A stretch of 10,340 bases of DNA, taken from assembly GCA_937915885.1 (NCBI GenBank), contig CALGGP010000401.1:1-10340 (forward strand). The letters are read 5' to 3'. The translations under genes and the position numbers were made by a program. The stretch is from an uncultured Selenomonadales bacterium. GTDB taxonomy: Bacteria; Bacillota; Negativicutes; Selenomonadales; Selenomonadaceae. Below, piece by piece: positions 1 to 7,518 of this stretch. The stretch's first letter is position 1, and every line of letters starts with the position of its first letter. The notes under the pieces were generated by a model. It did not search any database and had not been told where the DNA came from. It worked only from the letters and a program-made list of their open reading frames with translations.

Positions 1-80
1 TTTTTCAAAAAAGGGAGCCGCGCTCTTAGTAGGCACTCCGAATTGAAGAACGAGCGCCGCCGACGCGGGGAGCCGCCATG

Positions 81-99
81 AAAAAAAAGGCGTGGCGCC
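81..99 (-). terminator. Weak minus-strand terminator-like hairpin with T-tract
   Basis: On the minus strand a short GGCG/CGCC stem with a three-base loop (plus-strand positions 89-99) runs straight into eight T (81-88). The stem has only four pairs, so on its own this is weak. It is listed because the next repeat unit at 165-190 shows the same arrangement. No minus-strand gene is visible that would need it. Confidence 0.3.
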
Positions 100-164
100 G
101 CCGTTCATGGGCGGGAACTGCGCTCTCAGTAGACACTTCGTTTTGAAGATCGGGCGCCGCCATG

Positions 165-190
165 AAAAAAAAAGTCGGAGCGCTGCCGAC
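165..190 (-). terminator. Minus-strand terminator-like hairpin with T-tract
   Basis: Plus-strand GTCGG (174-178) and CCGAC (186-190) pair perfectly around a seven-base loop. Read on the minus strand, the hairpin is followed by nine T (165-173). It has the form of an intrinsic terminator, but it faces away from htpG and no minus-strand gene lies upstream of it. It may be a structural part of the repeat element rather than a working terminator. Confidence 0.4.
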
Positions 191-216
191 GCGGGTGGGA
201 ACCTCTGTCCTCGGTT

Positions 217-255
217 GGGCGCCGCCGGTGGTGGGCGGGTGCGTCGGCGGCGCCC
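217..255. repeat. Conserved stem-loop of the repeat element (left copy)
   Basis: GGGCGCCGCC at 217-226 is perfectly complementary to GGCGGCGCCC at 246-255, with a 19-base loop (one more G-C pair is possible at 227/245). The copy at 9227-9265 has exactly the same arms and loop length, while its loop sequence differs. This suggests the fold is conserved. No T-run follows the hairpin on the plus strand, so it is not a standard terminator. Confidence 0.7.
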
Positions 256-303
256 CTAAACCCGCCGCCCCGATGGTCGACCGAACAGGATTAAAAATTA
301 TAT

Positions 304-332
304 TTGACATTTAGACTAATGCGATCTATAAT
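304..332 (+). promoter_or_regulatory. Consensus sigma-70/sigma-A promoter for htpG
   Basis: A perfect -35 box TTGACA (304-309) and a perfect -10 box TATAAT (327-332) are separated by exactly 17 bases. The AT-rich stretch just upstream (about 290-303) could act as an UP element. Transcription should start near 339-340, giving a short leader of about 26 bases before the htpG ATG at 366. I see no CIRCE-type inverted repeat, so housekeeping-type expression is the simplest reading. Confidence 0.88.
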
Positions 333-365
333 CTCGAACGTTGAAACAAGGGAGGTTAGATCATC

Positions 366-2306
366 ATGGCAAAACAAACTTTGGAATTTCAGGCGGAGAC
401 CAAGCGTCTCCTCGATCTCGTCGTCAACTCTATCTATACCAATAAGGAAATTTTCCTGCGCGAGCTCATCTCCAACGCCTCCGACGCGCTCGATAAACTT
501 CATTTTGAATCGCTCACCAATCAAAATATTCTCGAGGGCAATGAGGCTTACGAGATTTTCATCGTCCCCGATCCCGCGTCGAAGACGATTACAATCAGCG
601 ACAACGGCATCGGAATGACGCGCGACGAAGTCATTGCCAACATCGGCACCATCGCCAAATCCGGCACCAAGGCATTTCTCGAGCGCGTCAAAGAATCCGG
701 CAACGTCACCGAGGAATTGATCGGGCAATTCGGCGTCGGATTTTATTCGGCGTTCATCGTTGCCGACAAGGTCACGTTGATCACCCGTCGAGCCGGCGAT
801 CAAGCGGCGTCGAAGTGGGAATCGGACGGCACCGGCGAATTTACGATCGAAGAGTGCGAGAAGGAATCGCGCGGCACGACGATCACTCTGCATTTGAAAG
901 ACGAGTTCACCGGCGCCGAAGGCTCCGAAAAGAATTTTACCGACGTCGACACGATCGAGCGGCTCGTCAAAAAGTATTCGGATTACATCAGATATCCGAT
1001 CAAGATGAATTTCGAGATCGACAAAGTCAGCGACGACGATCAATCCGACGATCAATCCGACAAAAAACCCGTCGAGAAAACAATCGAAGTGCGCACCGTT
1101 AATTCGATGACGCCGCTTTGGACGAAGAATAAAAACGATATCAAGCCCGAAGAGTACAATGAATTTTTCAAGCATCAGTTTCACGAGTGGGAGGAGCCGC
1201 TCGAGATCATGCACACGAAGGCGGAGGGCACGATCGAATATACGGCGCTGATTTGCATCCCGAAGCGCGCGGCTTACGATTTATATTACTCGACGTATGA
1301 GCCGGGGCTGCAATTGTATTCGCGGCACGTGTTCATCATGGACAAGTGCAAAGACTTTTTGCCGGATCATCTGCGGTTCGTCAAGGGGCTGGTCGATTCG
1401 CCCGATCTGCCGCTCAACATTTCGAGGGAATTGCTTCAACAGTCGCGCGAAATGAAGAAAATCGGTCAGACGCTCGAAAAAAATATTTTAAAGCAGCTGT
1501 CGAAGATGCTCGCCAACGATCGTGAGAAATACGAAAAGTTCTGGGCGGAGTACGGCAAGGCGCTCAAGATCGGCGTGTACAATGACATTTACTCGGGCAA
1601 GGTCGGCGAAGAGCTGAAGGATTTGCTGATCTTTAAGACGTCGAAGGAGAAAAAGTATTCGACGCTGGCAGAGTATTTCGGTCGAATGAAGGCGGATCAG
1701 TCGAAAATATATTACGCGGTCGGCAAGGACGAGGCGGCGATAGAAAAACTGCCGCAGATGGAAATTTTACGCGATCGCGGGCTCGAGGTAATTTATCTGC
1801 TCGATCCGGTGGACGAATTTGCGCTGTCGACGCTCCGACAATATGAGGGTAAAGAATTTCAATCGATAGCGCGAGAGGATTTCGAGTTGGACGACGACGA
1901 GTCGAAGGCGGCGAAACAAAAGACGGAGGAGCTTGCGAAGGATAACGAGACGCTTTTAAAAGATGTCAAAGAGGCGCTCAAGGGCAAAGTCGACGACGTA
2001 AAATTGACGGCGCGGCTGAAGTCGGGGGCGGTGTGTTTGGCGACAGGGAGCTTCGGACCTTCGCTGTCGATGGAAAAAGTGTTTGACGCGATGAATAATC
2101 CGATGTTCAAGGCGGTGAAAATCCTCGAGCTGAATCCGAATCACGCGATCTTCGGACGGTTGAAGGCGCTCGACGAAAATAAGGACTCCGACGAGTTTAA
2201 ATCGTTCTGCGAACTGCTCTACGCTCAAGCGCTGTTGATCGAAGGCGTGATGCCCGACGATCCGGCGGCGCTCGCAAACAAGATCGCGGAGCTGATGTCA
2301 AAGTAA
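366..2306 (+). CDS. htpG: Molecular chaperone HtpG (bacterial Hsp90)
   Basis: This is a cytosolic ATP-dependent dimeric chaperone that remodels late folding intermediates. The 646-residue protein has the family length (E. coli HtpG has 624). The N-terminal GHKL ATPase domain shows [14 protein letters not shown] with Glu33 and Asn37, the DNGIGM motif from Asp79, GTIAKSGT (94-101) and the lid motif GQFGVGF (120-126). The middle domain carries NISRE, whose Arg354 is the likely ATP-contacting arginine. The C-terminal domain ends in AELMSK without the eukaryotic MEEVD tail, as usual in bacteria. A short acidic linker near residues 223-233 contains a duplicated DDQS. The ATG follows AAGGGAGGT (348-355), and a consensus promoter lies just upstream. 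No terminator is visible before neuB, 29 bases downstream. Confidence 0.98.
   Translation: MAKQTLEFQAETKRLLDLVVNSIYTNKEIFLRELISNASDALDKLHFESLTNQNILEGNEAYEIFIVPDPASKTITISDNGIGMTRDEVIANIGTIAKSGTKAFLERVKESGNVTEELIGQFGVGFYSAFIVADKVTLITRRAGDQAASKWESDGTGEFTIEECEKESRGTTITLHLKDEFTGAEGSEKNFTDVDTIERLVKKYSDYIRYPIKMNFEIDKVSDDDQSDDQSDKKPVEKTIEVRTVNSMTPLWTKNKNDIKPEEYNEFFKHQFHEWEEPLEIMHTKAEGTIEYTALICIPKRAAYDLYYSTYEPGLQLYSRHVFIMDKCKDFLPDHLRFVKGLVDSPDLPLNISRELLQQSREMKKIGQTLEKNILKQLSKMLANDREKYEKFWAEYGKALKIGVYNDIYSGKVGEELKDLLIFKTSKEKKYSTLAEYFGRMKADQSKIYYAVGKDEAAIEKLPQMEILRDRGLEVIYLLDPVDEFALSTLRQYEGKEFQSIAREDFELDDDESKAAKQKTEELAKDNETLLKDVKEALKGKVDDVKLTARLKSGAVCLATGSFGPSLSMEKVFDAMNNPMFKAVKILELNPNHAIFGRLKALDENKDSDEFKSFCELLYAQALLIEGVMPDDPAALANKIAELMSK
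1034..1057 (+). repeat. 12-bp tandem duplication in the htpG linker
   Basis: CGACGATCAATC occurs twice in a row, followed by a partial third CGAC. It encodes the duplicated DDQS in the charged linker between the ATPase and middle domains of HtpG. Being a multiple of three it keeps the frame, and linkers of Hsp90 proteins tolerate length change. Confidence 0.75.
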
Positions 2307-2335
2307 GTTTTTATAATCGACGGGAGATCGGAAAT

Positions 2336-3385
2336 ATGGAATCGACATTCAAGATCGGGAGCATAACGGTCGGGCGCAATGAGACGCCGCTCGTCATTCC
2401 CGAGATCGGCATCAATCACGAGGGCAGTCTCGAGGTCGCGAAGGCTATGGTCGACGCGGCTTATCGTGCGGGCGCGCGGCTCGTCAAGCATCAAACGCAT
2501 GTGGTCGAAGACGAGATGACGCACATTGCGAAGTCCGTCATACCCGGCAACAGCACCGACTCAATCTACGATATCATGACGCGTTGCGCGTTGAGCGAAG
2601 ACGACGAGTATGCGCTCAAAAAATATGTCGAGAGTAAGGGCATGGTCTTTTTGAGCACGCCGTTTTCGCGCGCGGCGGCGGATCGGTTAGAATCGTTCGG
2701 AGTGCTCGGCTACAAAATCGGCTCGGGCGAATTAAACAATTACCCGTTGATCAAACACATTGCCTCGTTCGGCAAACCGATGATCGTGTCGACGGGAATG
2801 AATGATATCCCGTCAATCCGAAAAGCCGTCGACATAATGAACGACGCGGGCGTGCCGTATGCGCTGATGCACACGACGAATTTATATCCGACGCCGCCGA
2901 AATTGGTGCGGTTGGGCGCGATGGTCGAGATGATGAACGCCTTCCCCGACGTGCCGATCGGATTATCGGATCACACGCTGACGAATACGGCGTGCATAGC
3001 GGCGATGGGGCTCGGCGCAAGTTTGGTGGAGCGTCATTTTACGGACGTCAAGTCGCGGACGGGTCCGGATATCGTCTGTTCGATGGACGAGTCGGAGTGC
3101 CGGGATTTGATCGCTGCCGCGCGGGACGTCAAACAAATGCTCGGAGGAAGCAAGCAAGCGGCTCGAGAGGAGCAAGTGACGATAGATTTTGCCTTCGCCT
3201 CCGTCGTGACGATCAAACCGATCAAAGCCGGAGAAAAATTTACGCGCGACAACATTTGGGTGAAGCGCCCGGGCACGGGAGAAATTCTTGCCGCTCATTA
3301 TGAAGAACTGCTCGGCAGGGAGGCGGCGGTCGACATCGACGACGACGCTCAATTGCGTTGGGACATGGTGCGGCGTGATGGCTAA
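2336..3385 (+). CDS. neuB: N-acetylneuraminate (sialic acid) synthase NeuB
   Basis: The enzyme condenses ManNAc with phosphoenolpyruvate to give N-acetylneuraminic acid in the cytosol. The 349-residue protein has a TIM-barrel domain followed by a C-terminal SAF/antifreeze-like domain (from about residue 285). Motifs strongly resemble remembered meningococcal Neu[11 protein letters not shown] (22-31), KHQTH (51-55), IPGN (Asn72), [14 protein letters not shown] (Glu132), SDHT (His213) and ERHFT (His234). The two histidines match the Mn2+ ligands, and the WVKRPG motif gives Arg311, the arginine that caps the partner active site. The ATG at 2336 follows GGGAG (2322-2326). The gene starts 29 bases after htpG and overlaps neuC by 8 bases. 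Legionaminic or pseudaminic acid synthases are relatives, but the motif pattern and the neighbouring neuC favour true NeuB. Confidence 0.94.
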   Translation: MESTFKIGSITVGRNETPLVIPEIGINHEGSLEVAKAMVDAAYRAGARLVKHQTHVVEDEMTHIAKSVIPGNSTDSIYDIMTRCALSEDDEYALKKYVESKGMVFLSTPFSRAAADRLESFGVLGYKIGSGELNNYPLIKHIASFGKPMIVSTGMNDIPSIRKAVDIMNDAGVPYALMHTTNLYPTPPKLVRLGAMVEMMNAFPDVPIGLSDHTLTNTACIAAMGLGASLVERHFTDVKSRTGPDIVCSMDESECRDLIAAARDVKQMLGGSKQAAREEQVTIDFAFASVVTIKPIKAGEKFTRDNIWVKRPGTGEILAAHYEELLGREAAVDIDDDAQLRWDMVRRDG

Positions 3386-4523
3386 GAAAAAAATTTGTTT
3401 CATCACGGGCACGCGCGCCGACTACGGAAAAATGAAGCCGCTCATGAAAATTCTCGACGACAGCTCCGACTTTGAAGTATTTATTTTCGTCTGCGGCATG
3501 CATCTCTCAAAAATTTTTGGGCAGACCTACAGAGAAATTTTGAAGGACGGATACTCCAACGTTCATATGGCGTGGGGGGGGGGGGGCGGACGGTCGCTTG
3601 ACGCGAGCATGAATCTTGCCGGGACGATACAATATTTTTCGGGCTACGTCGAAAATGTTGATCCCGATATGATCATCGTGCACGGCGATCGAATGGACGC
3701 ACTCGCCGGAGCGATCGTCGGCGCTCTCCATAATGTCATGGTCGGACATATCGAAGGCGGCGAAGTTTCCGGCACGCTCGACGAGTCGATCCGCCATGCG
3801 ATATCGAAGTTTGCGCACGTCCACTTCGTTTGCACCGAGGAGGCGCGCGACCGTCTGATCCAGCTCGGCGAAGAGTCCGCGCGAATTTATGTGATCGGTT
3901 CGCCCGATATCGACGTGATGATGCGAAAGGATTTGCCCGACATGCAGGAGGCGCGGGCGCGCTACGATATTTTTTTCGACCGCTATGCAATCCTCATGTA
4001 TCATCCCGTGACGACCGAGTATAAAGTTTTGGGCGATAAAATAAAAGCGGTCGTCGACGCCGTCATCGACAGCGGAAAAAATTTCGTCGTCGTTTATCCC
4101 AATAATGATCTCGGCTCCGAAGTGATTCTGCATGAGTATGAACGCTTCAGAGGCAATAAAAAATTTCGCGTCTTCCCGTCGATCCGATTTGAGCACTTTC
4201 TGACGTTGATGAAGCACGCCGATTTTATGATCGGCAACTCGAGCGCGGGCGTGCGCGAGACCGGCGTCTACGGGTTGCCCGCGATCGATATCGGCACTCG
4301 ACAGCACGGTCGATATAATATCGAGCACATGAAAAATATAATCCACGTCCAAGATGAGCGCGATGAAATTCTTCGGGCGATCGAGGAGACGAAGTCGCAC
4401 GCGATCAAGGTTCATCAATTCGGCGACGGCAACAGCACCAAACGTTTCTACGAGATTATGAATCGTCCCGCGTTGTGGGCAACGGAAATTCAAAAACATT
4501 TTATCGACCTGCAGATGTACTGA
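3378..4523 (+). CDS. neuC: UDP-N-acetylglucosamine 2-epimerase (hydrolysing) NeuC
   Basis: NeuC converts UDP-GlcNAc to ManNAc and UDP, the step before NeuB. The 381-residue protein starts [19 protein letters not shown], the usual family N-terminus. It then shows [13 protein letters not shown] (100-112), [17 protein letters not shown] (124-140), [16 protein letters not shown] (207-214), YPNND, FPSIR and [10 protein letters not shown] (285-294), all typical of the GT-B-fold epimerases. I chose ATG 3378 (the frame is open further upstream) because it gives this canonical N-terminus and overlaps the neuB stop by 8 bases, which suggests translational coupling. GTG at 3375 is possible. The oddity is WGGGGGR at residues 66-72, encoded by a run of 13 G (3574-3586). 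Losing or gaining one base would truncate the protein to about 77 or 74 residues. An intrinsic terminator follows. Confidence 0.94.
   Translation: MAKKKICFITGTRADYGKMKPLMKILDDSSDFEVFIFVCGMHLSKIFGQTYREILKDGYSNVHMAWGGGGGRSLDASMNLAGTIQYFSGYVENVDPDMIIVHGDRMDALAGAIVGALHNVMVGHIEGGEVSGTLDESIRHAISKFAHVHFVCTEEARDRLIQLGEESARIYVIGSPDIDVMMRKDLPDMQEARARYDIFFDRYAILMYHPVTTEYKVLGDKIKAVVDAVIDSGKNFVVVYPNNDLGSEVILHEYERFRGNKKFRVFPSIRFEHFLTLMKHADFMIGNSSAGVRETGVYGLPAIDIGTRQHGRYNIEHMKNIIHVQDERDEILRAIEETKSHAIKVHQFGDGNSTKRFYEIMNRPALWATEIQKHFIDLQMY
3574..3586 (+). repeat. Poly-G(13) tract inside neuC, candidate phase-variation tract
   Basis: Thirteen consecutive G lie within codons 66-70 of neuC. In the given length the frame is open. 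With G12 the next stop is the TGA at 3610; with G14 it is the TGA at 3599. Only changes of three bases keep the protein. Long G or C runs inside surface-carbohydrate genes are known slipped-strand switches in Neisseria and Campylobacter. That this one switches is inference. Confidence 0.9.
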
Positions 4524-4532
4524 AAATTTTCC

Positions 4533-4559
4533 GCGCGGAGTAATGCCCGCGCTTTTTTT
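4533..4559 (+). terminator. Intrinsic terminator after neuC
   Basis: GCGCGG (4533-4538) pairs with CCGCGC (4547-4552) around the loop AGTAATGC, followed by seven T (4553-4559). It begins 9 bases after the neuC stop and closes the htpG-neuB-neuC unit. A nearly identical copy stands at 7424-7451. Confidence 0.88.
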
Positions 4560-4598
4560 ATGTCTTGTGCTTGATTTTTCGAAAGGTCATATTTAAGC

Positions 4599-7058
4599 TT
4601 GTCCAAGCGACTTCTCGTCATTGCAATCGCATTGATGACTATGCTTTGGACGCCGGTATGTGAGTGCGCGGAAAAGCCCGATCAATGGCTCGTCTATTGG
4701 TACGTCTGCGGTACCGATATTGAGTCTGCACGCATTGCTTTTCGTACCGGCACCAATTTGCTGTCCGACGATCCGAACGCTTTATTCCTCGCCGATCCCG
4801 TAAAAAAGCCGGGCGACGCGACTCGTTGCATCAACGAAGTAGAAAAGGCAACTCTGTCTCCCAATATAAAAATTTTTATGCAGGCGGGCGGCACTTATGT
4901 TTGGGGGCACAAAAAATTCCGCGATAACAATGCAAAATTTGACACACGAGACACATTGTCCGCCAATAATTTTCTCAACAACAAAGGGATTCACTTCCAA
5001 GAATGGTACTTGACAAAAGCATCAAAGCCCGTAAAACCTGGTAAACTCAGCCGCTATGTTTACGACCAAAATCATCGCAATTGGCTTCCGCGCGAACAGT
5101 TACCGATAAGCGGCAAGCCGAATACAATCACCGACATGGGATCGCAAGCGGGGCTGATCGATTTCCTTAAAGCCGGTCAACGTCTCGAGCGCGAGCTTTA
5201 TCCCGACGGCAATGTGCGTCGCGCGTTTATTTTTGTCGATCACGGTGTGACGGCTCTTTACGGACTCTACGGCATTTGCAAAGATGCTTACACCGGCAAT
5301 GCTCTCAGCTTGCAAGACATTCAGAGCGCATTTTCCAATGTCAAAGACGGTTGGACGAATCCCGAGGATAAACCTTTCGAGGTCGTAGCCTTCGACGCCT
5401 GTGTTATGTCGGTGTATGAAACGGCGATTGCTGTCAAAGACGCTGCCAATTATATGGTAGCTTCGCAAGAAGAGACTGTCGGTAAAGTTATGTTCGGATA
5501 TACCGGTCTGCTCAATGAATTGTCGAGTAATCCCGCGATGAGCGGCGCGGAACTCGGCAGAGTCATTTGCAAAACCTATTGGGATGACTCCAAAAAAACC
5601 GACAAGGAATTTGGTACAACAGCCAACACCGTTCTGACTTTGTCGGTCGTTGATCTCTCCGAAAAGAAAATGGACGCGCTTACGACGGCTTATTCCAATT
5701 TTGGAAAGGAAGCGCAAGATTTTGCTCGCCAACACCCCGAGGAGTTCCTTCAAATCTTTACAAAGTTGAAGAACGCGGCAAATCGTGCAGAAAAATATCC
5801 GTCTACAGCGATGGTAACAGCGGCGGCGACGCCACCATTTTTCGGGAAGTACGATGCGCCGTTATTGGTGGATTTACAAGGATTGGCGAAAAATACGGGG
5901 CAGAATGTTCCCGAGCTCAAGCAAGTAAGCAAAGACTTGGTCGCTGCAGTCGAGGACGCTGTGATTTATCAAAAGCGCGGCGATTCGCTCAAGCAGGGCG
6001 GCGGACTTTCGATCTGGTATCCGGTGGATTTGATTAACAGCGGGAAGAATATCAAAGCCTACCAAGAATTTATTGCAGAATCTCAACTGACTCCCAAAAC
6101 GCAGGGGAATTTGTATGGTCTTTTATATGAGGGACTCAAAGCGATCAACGCATCTGATCACGATCCTCTCGCGCTGAGTGAATTGAAGGATGCTTTCGTT
6201 GAGGTCAATGAAAACAAAAAAACCGCTTGGGTTGAGCTTGACGAGGATCAGTGCAAAAAAATTGAAGGCGTCCGCTTTAATCTGGTACAAGTTCAAGCAA
6301 TCGAAGATAAATTGCAAGGTCGAGTTTTGGGCGTAGACAGCGGAATGAGAGCGGATTGGAAGGCAGGCAAATTCGAGAGTACCTTTGACGGCAAATGGAT
6401 TGCGATTGAAGGACAGCCGGTTTTTGCCCAAGTCGTTTCCGGAGCTGCACGGGCAAATAAACGCGGCAAGAAAATCGGCGGCTCCGAAATATGCTCGATT
6501 CCGATTTTACTCAACAATAAGATGTGCATGCTGTTCGTCACTTGCGAATATCCCAAAGAAAAATTTACGGTGATCGGTGCGGTTCCCATCGTAAACGAAA
6601 GAGGGCAAATCGTTGTGGACGAAAAACGACGGTTGCTTGTGGACGAAAAAGGAATGCCCCGCGGTCTGCTTTATGGTTTTAATCCGGGCGATGTGGTAAC
6701 TCCGATTCAAGTCAAATTTGCTTTATCCGAAGATGATGTTGATAATATCGAATTAAGAGCACAAAAAATCTACGGTAGGGCGTTCGACGATTTAAGTGAC
6801 GAAGAAAAAATCCACATTACTCAAGATATCCCCTACGGCGAACTCGGCACGCCGATAACGGTTGGCAATCAAAAATTGAAAGTAGCGATGAGTGCGCTCC
6901 CCGACGGCAATTACGCGTACATGTTCGAGTTTGTCAATCCGATTAACAGCAAATATAACGCGCGTGCGGATGAGATTGCGATTTTTAAAGTCAGAGACGG
7001 TAAAATTGTCGAAGTGAAACATTCCGACGACATTGAAGACCTCAAAGATTTTCGGTGA
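4599..7058 (+). CDS. Exported clostripain-family (C11) cysteine peptidase with long C-terminal extension
   Basis: This is a caspase-like clan CD endopeptidase; clostripain itself cuts after arginine. Residues 1-24 form a signal peptide (SKR, then a hydrophobic stretch, then PVCECA), so it acts outside the membrane. The catalytic core spans about residues 30-490. His215 in IFVDHG and Cys268 in VVAFDACVMS form the expected dyad, followed by NYMVASQEET, also typical of the family. At 819 residues it is longer than clostripain (about 526). Residues from about 500 onward form an extension that I cannot assign; it includes a short repeat of VDEK at 672-684. The start is TTG, the only in-frame start upstream that keeps the signal peptide, with a rather distant AAAGG (4582-4586). 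Codon use looks less GC-rich than in its neighbours. The zinc-motif gene follows after 51 bases, probably in one operon. Confidence 0.88.
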   Translation: MSKRLLVIAIALMTMLWTPVCECAEKPDQWLVYWYVCGTDIESARIAFRTGTNLLSDDPNALFLADPVKKPGDATRCINEVEKATLSPNIKIFMQAGGTYVWGHKKFRDNNAKFDTRDTLSANNFLNNKGIHFQEWYLTKASKPVKPGKLSRYVYDQNHRNWLPREQLPISGKPNTITDMGSQAGLIDFLKAGQRLERELYPDGNVRRAFIFVDHGVTALYGLYGICKDAYTGNALSLQDIQSAFSNVKDGWTNPEDKPFEVVAFDACVMSVYETAIAVKDAANYMVASQEETVGKVMFGYTGLLNELSSNPAMSGAELGRVICKTYWDDSKKTDKEFGTTANTVLTLSVVDLSEKKMDALTTAYSNFGKEAQDFARQHPEEFLQIFTKLKNAANRAEKYPSTAMVTAAATPPFFGKYDAPLLVDLQGLAKNTGQNVPELKQVSKDLVAAVEDAVIYQKRGDSLKQGGGLSIWYPVDLINSGKNIKAYQEFIAESQLTPKTQGNLYGLLYEGLKAINASDHDPLALSELKDAFVEVNENKKTAWVELDEDQCKKIEGVRFNLVQVQAIEDKLQGRVLGVDSGMRADWKAGKFESTFDGKWIAIEGQPVFAQVVSGAARANKRGKKIGGSEICSIPILLNNKMCMLFVTCEYPKEKFTVIGAVPIVNERGQIVVDEKRRLLVDEKGMPRGLLYGFNPGDVVTPIQVKFALSEDDVDNIELRAQKIYGRAFDDLSDEEKIHITQDIPYGELGTPITVGNQKLKVAMSALPDGNYAYMFEFVNPINSKYNARADEIAIFKVRDGKIVEVKHSDDIEDLKDFR

Positions 7059-7109
7059 TTGATTGCAAACTTGCCGACAGACGAAAAATTTAGGAGAGGA
7101 GGGATTGAT

Positions 7110-7379
7110 ATGAAAAGATTTTTGATTGCATTTACGGTATTCGTGATGTTCCTCGCAGCATTTTCAACATCGATCGACGCAAGAAGACACTATACTAATG
7201 ATGACAATACTTGTACTGCATGTTGGGGTTCGGGAAAATGCCGGCAATGTGAAGGTCGCGGCAGTTGGATCGAAGAATTTGTTGATTCGGACGGCGAGCC
7301 GTACGAAGAAACCGTATACTGTAATGAATGCAATGGAAGTGGAGCTTGTTGGCTTTGCGGCGGCTACGGCGTATCCTGA
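7110..7379 (+). CDS. Small secreted protein with four DnaJ-type CxxCxGxG zinc motifs
   Basis: The 89-residue protein has a clear signal peptide (residues 1-24, cut likely after SIDA). The rest is a minimal DnaJ-like cysteine-rich domain: CTACWGSG (35-42), CRQCEGRG (44-51), CNECNGSG (71-78) and CWLCGGYG (80-87). All eight cysteines are present. In DnaJ, motifs 1 and 4 bind one zinc and motifs 2 and 3 the other. There is no J domain and no substrate-binding domain, so it cannot act as a normal DnaJ co-chaperone; its function is unknown. The ATG at 7110 follows a very strong AGGAGAGGAGG (7092-7102); the frame is open from 7059, but starting there would bury the signal peptide. It lies 51 bases after the C11 peptidase and before a terminator, so the two are probably one operon. 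Zinc binding, peptidase inhibition or being a peptidase substrate are all guesses. Confidence 0.85.
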   Translation: MKRFLIAFTVFVMFLAAFSTSIDARRHYTNDDNTCTACWGSGKCRQCEGRGSWIEEFVDSDGEPYEETVYCNECNGSGACWLCGGYGVS

Positions 7380-7423
7380 CAGGGCACCAAAAATTTCAAT
7401 GATAATTGTATAAGAAAGTCTCC

Positions 7424-7451
7424 GCGCGGAGTGATGCCCGCGCTTTTTTTT
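7424..7451 (+). terminator. Intrinsic terminator after the C11 peptidase cassette
   Basis: GCGCGG (7424-7429) pairs with CCGCGC (7438-7443) around the loop AGTGATGC and is followed by eight T. Stem and loop differ from the post-neuC terminator by a single base, so the two form a direct repeat of about 30 bp flanking the cassette. Confidence 0.88.
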
Positions 7452-7457
7452 ATTGCG

Positions 7458-7486
7458 TTGCCAATCGAAATGAAATGTGGTAAATT
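7458..7486 (+). promoter_or_regulatory. Probable sigma-70/sigma-A promoter for the CorC/HlyC-family gene
   Basis: TTGCCA (7458-7463, five of six consensus bases) and TAAATT (7481-7486, four of six) are exactly 17 bases apart. They lie just after the preceding terminator and before the Shine-Dalgarno AAGGAG at 7503-7508. The predicted transcription start is near 7493. Confidence 0.6.
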
Positions 7487-7518
7487 GTTTCGCATTACAT
7501 CGAAGGAGTGAATAAATT

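Larger units (their letters stand above)
1..257 (+). repeat. Dispersed GC-rich intergenic repeat element, left copy
   Basis: No gene is supported here. Two imperfect direct units can be seen. The first runs from about 21 to 119 and the second from about 120 to 190. Both begin with GCGCTCT(T/C)AGTAG, continue through TTGAAGA and a GCGCCGCC box, and then reach ATG followed by eight or nine A. The last part, about 185-257, matches the inverted copy at about 9226-9293 on the opposite strand, at roughly 80% by eye. Shared blocks include GGGTGGGAACC, TTGGGCGCCGCC and GTCGGCGGCGCCCCT. The start of the element lies at or beyond the window edge. It ends about 45 bases before the htpG promoter, so it is probably not in the htpG transcript. 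It may be a lineage-specific interspersed repeat of the REP/MITE kind, but this is inference. Confidence 0.7.

Noticed and set aside
26..310. 94-codon minus-strand frame with repeated FFFMAAP
   Set aside because: It is made entirely of the repeat element; the peptide repeats come from the A-tracts and GCCGCCATG boxes. It has no family resemblance.
291..1214. 307-codon minus-strand open frame
   Set aside because: It lies antisense to the well-conserved ATPase domain of htpG and has no recognisable family motif. Long antisense frames are expected from the codon bias here.
2307..2335. TATAAT at 2312-2317 as a separate neuB promoter
   Set aside because: No -35-like hexamer stands 16-18 bases upstream, so cotranscription with htpG is simpler.
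3288..3377. Upstream extension of neuC (30 more codons)
   Set aside because: It would overlap neuB by nearly 100 bases and add a non-family N-terminus before the canonical [17 protein letters not shown].
3507..4499. 330-codon minus-strand open frame
   Set aside because: It is antisense to neuC, whose motifs explain the conservation. The protein is of shadow-frame composition and no convincing start was found.
4560..4598. Promoter for the C11 peptidase gene
   Set aside because: TTGTGC (4565-4570) with a CATATT 17 bases later would start transcription at or beyond the TTG start codon. The match is too weak and badly placed to call.
5100..5753. 217-codon minus-strand open frame
   Set aside because: It is antisense to the catalytic part of the C11 peptidase, including its His/Cys dyad.
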